From contig JBBQGG010000078.1 of the NCBI GenBank assembly GCA_038322815.1, positions 1 through 13,519 of the forward strand: a stretch of 13,519 nucleotides of DNA. Direction: 5' to 3'. The translations under genes and the position numbers were made by a program. This document shows, piece after piece, positions 12,675 to 13,519 of the stretch. Each line of letters opens with the position of its first letter. The stretch's first letter is position 1. This DNA is from PALSA-1296 sp038322815. Lineage in GTDB: Bacteria > Bacteroidota > Ignavibacteria > Palsa-1295. Under the pieces are notes generated by a model, which made no database searches, was not told where the DNA came from, and worked only from the letters and a program-made list of their open reading frames with translations.

Positions 12675-13214
12675 ATGACAACTCAAATTCGCTCGACAAC
12701 AGTTATCGGCATTGTCCGCAACGGGCAGGCTGCGCTTGGCTCCGATGGACAAGTGACCTTCGGCAATACCGTGATGAAAGGAAATGCTAAAAAAGTGCGT
12801 AAGCTTTATAACGGTAATGTCATTGCCGGCTTTGCCGGTTCGACTAGTGATGCGCTTACTCTTTTTGAAAAATTCGAGGCGAAGCTTGAAGAATTTCGCG
12901 GCAATATGCCGCGCGCAGCAGTTGAGCTTGGCAAAGAATGGCGTCTTGATAAATATTTGCGCCGATTAGAAGCAATGCTTGCAGTCGTGAGCCGCGAGAA
13001 TGCCTATTTGCTCTCCGGAAATGGTGATGTGATCGAACCTGAGCATGGAATTATTGCAATCGGTTCAGGTGGTCCTTATGCAGATGCCGCTGCCAGAGCA
13101 TTCTTGAAAAATGATGGAATGTCCGCCAAACAGATCGTTGAAGAGTCGCTAAAAATTGCCGGAGAAATTTGCATTTACACAAATACGAATCTGACAATAG
13201 AAGAACTTACGTAA
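12675..13214 (+). CDS. hslV: HslV, proteolytic subunit of the ATP-dependent HslUV protease
   Basis: HslV forms the double-hexamer peptidase core of the cytosolic HslUV (ClpQY) protease. The 179-residue product shows TTVIGIVRNGQAALGSDGQVTFGNTVMKGNAKKVRKLY, VIAGFAGSTSDALTLFEKFE, LRRLEAMLAV, the Gly-rich IAIGSGGPYADAAARAF, and ICIYTNTNLTIEEL at the end. The catalytic N-terminal threonine is expected at Thr8, exposed after removal of the propeptide MTTQIRS; the E. coli enzyme loses only its Met. The start is taken as ATG 12675. An in-frame TTG at 12609 would add 22 residues with no similarity to HslV. hslU follows after a 95-base gap that holds a BIME-like palindrome. Confidence 0.97.
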   Translation: MTTQIRSTTVIGIVRNGQAALGSDGQVTFGNTVMKGNAKKVRKLYNGNVIAGFAGSTSDALTLFEKFEAKLEEFRGNMPRAAVELGKEWRLDKYLRRLEAMLAVVSRENAYLLSGNGDVIEPEHGIIAIGSGGPYADAAARAFLKNDGMSAKQIVEESLKIAGEICIYTNTNLTIEELT

Positions 13215-13215
13215 A

Positions 13216-13287
13216 CTGGTAGCCGCAGACTTTAGTCTGCGAAATCAGTCAAACCCAACAACGCAGGCTAAAGCCAGCGGCTACCAG
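13216..13287. repeat. REP/BIME-like paired palindrome between hslV and hslU
   Basis: The arms 13216-13241 and 13262-13287 (26 bases each, both reading CTGGTAGCCGC outward-in) are inverted with 3 mismatches. The left arm contains a perfect hairpin GCAGAC-TTTA-GTCTGC; the right contains GCAGGC-TAAA-GCCAGC with one mismatch. It starts one base after the hslV stop and ends 22 bases before the hslU ATG. Its place inside what is normally a tight operon suggests an effect on mRNA processing or relative HslV/HslU output. There is no T-run. Confidence 0.8.
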
Positions 13288-13309
13288 AATAGAGCATTAT
13301 TTGAAATAT

Positions 13310-13519
13310 ATGGAAGAATTAGCTACAAGTTTAGAAACAGAAATAAAAGAAAAGCCGAAAAATTCGCTTAAAGTCCTCACCCCTCATGAGATCGTCCGCG
13401 AACTTGATAAATATATTATCGGTCAGCATAATGCGAAACGCTCCGTTGCAATAGCTCTGCGTAATAGATGGCGCCGCCAGCAGGTCGAAGGATCGATGCG
13501 TGAAGAGATCATGCCGAAT
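13310..13519 (+). CDS. hslU: HslU, ATPase subunit of the HslUV protease (N-terminal part)
   Basis: The 70 residues within the window match the start of HslU: SLKVLTPHEIVRELDKYIIGQHNAKRSVAIALRNRWRRQQV, then REEIMPN, just before the expected I-domain and Walker A region, which lie beyond the right edge. HslU is the AAA+ hexamer that unfolds substrates and feeds them to HslV. The N-terminus has about 18 extra acidic and basic residues (MEELATSLETEIKEKPKN) before the conserved part, compared with E. coli. The ATG at 13310 has no Shine-Dalgarno. Confidence 0.96.
   Translation, partial: MEELATSLETEIKEKPKNSLKVLTPHEIVRELDKYIIGQHNAKRSVAIALRNRWRRQQVEGSMREEIMPN

Noticed and set aside
12160..12699. Long open frame on the minus strand (179 codons)
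   Set aside because: It is antisense to the C39-like peptidase and the start of hslV and has no recognisable motif.

Overview
The window looks like a chromosomal segment from a member of the Bacteroidota / Chlorobiota / Ignavibacteriota-Kapabacteria group. The evidence is three secreted proteins with type IX secretion (T9SS) C-terminal sorting domains, promoter boxes of the Bacteroidetes type (TAnnTTTG), genes that mostly lack a Shine-Dalgarno sequence, a rhomboid protease with a C-terminal DUF6576-like tail, and an hslV-hslU pair with a short HslV propeptide. The exact phylum cannot be fixed from the sequence alone. No rRNA, tRNA, CRISPR array or recognisable transposase gene was seen.

Layout. 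Positions 1-440 (minus strand) hold a small multi-helix membrane protein followed, 16 bases downstream, by the start of a Tat-signal protein that runs off the left edge; together they look like a split version of a membrane-anchored metallophosphoesterase. A divergent spacer (441-605) with a degenerate palindromic repeat separates them from a single-pass protein with three PASTA repeats. Positions 1390-2600 contain a LuxR-type HTH fragment preceded by a GA-rich microsatellite, a consensus promoter, and a cysteine-rich secreted protein whose signal peptide and mature part lie in different frames. Positions 2617-5992 hold two tandem paralogues, each with seven blade-like repeats and a T9SS sorting domain; the second is broken by a frameshift in its fifth repeat. 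A convergent gene (6004-8034, minus) encodes a secreted Asp-box (BNR-like) propeller protein, also with a T9SS domain.

The right half is mainly housekeeping: rhomboid protease, ispG (MEP isoprenoid pathway), an enoyl-CoA hydratase family protein, a C39-like cysteine peptidase, hslV, and the beginning of hslU (the ATP-dependent HslUV protease). Between ispG and the hydratase gene sits a 502-bp element bounded by 33-bp terminal inverted repeats (32/33 identical) that carries a GxxExxY / PD-(D/E)XK nuclease-family gene disrupted by one in-frame TAA. The left repeat supplies the stop codon of ispG.

A second class of repeat, a paired REP/BIME-like palindrome with a GCAGGGCTTTTAGCCTGC-type core, occurs after the hydratase gene (perfect 27-bp arms), between hslV and hslU (26-bp arms, 3 mismatches), and in degenerate form before the PASTA gene. 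The candidates for undescribed biology are the inverted-repeat-bounded nuclease element and the palindrome family. The three broken reading frames need read-level checking before being taken as real.
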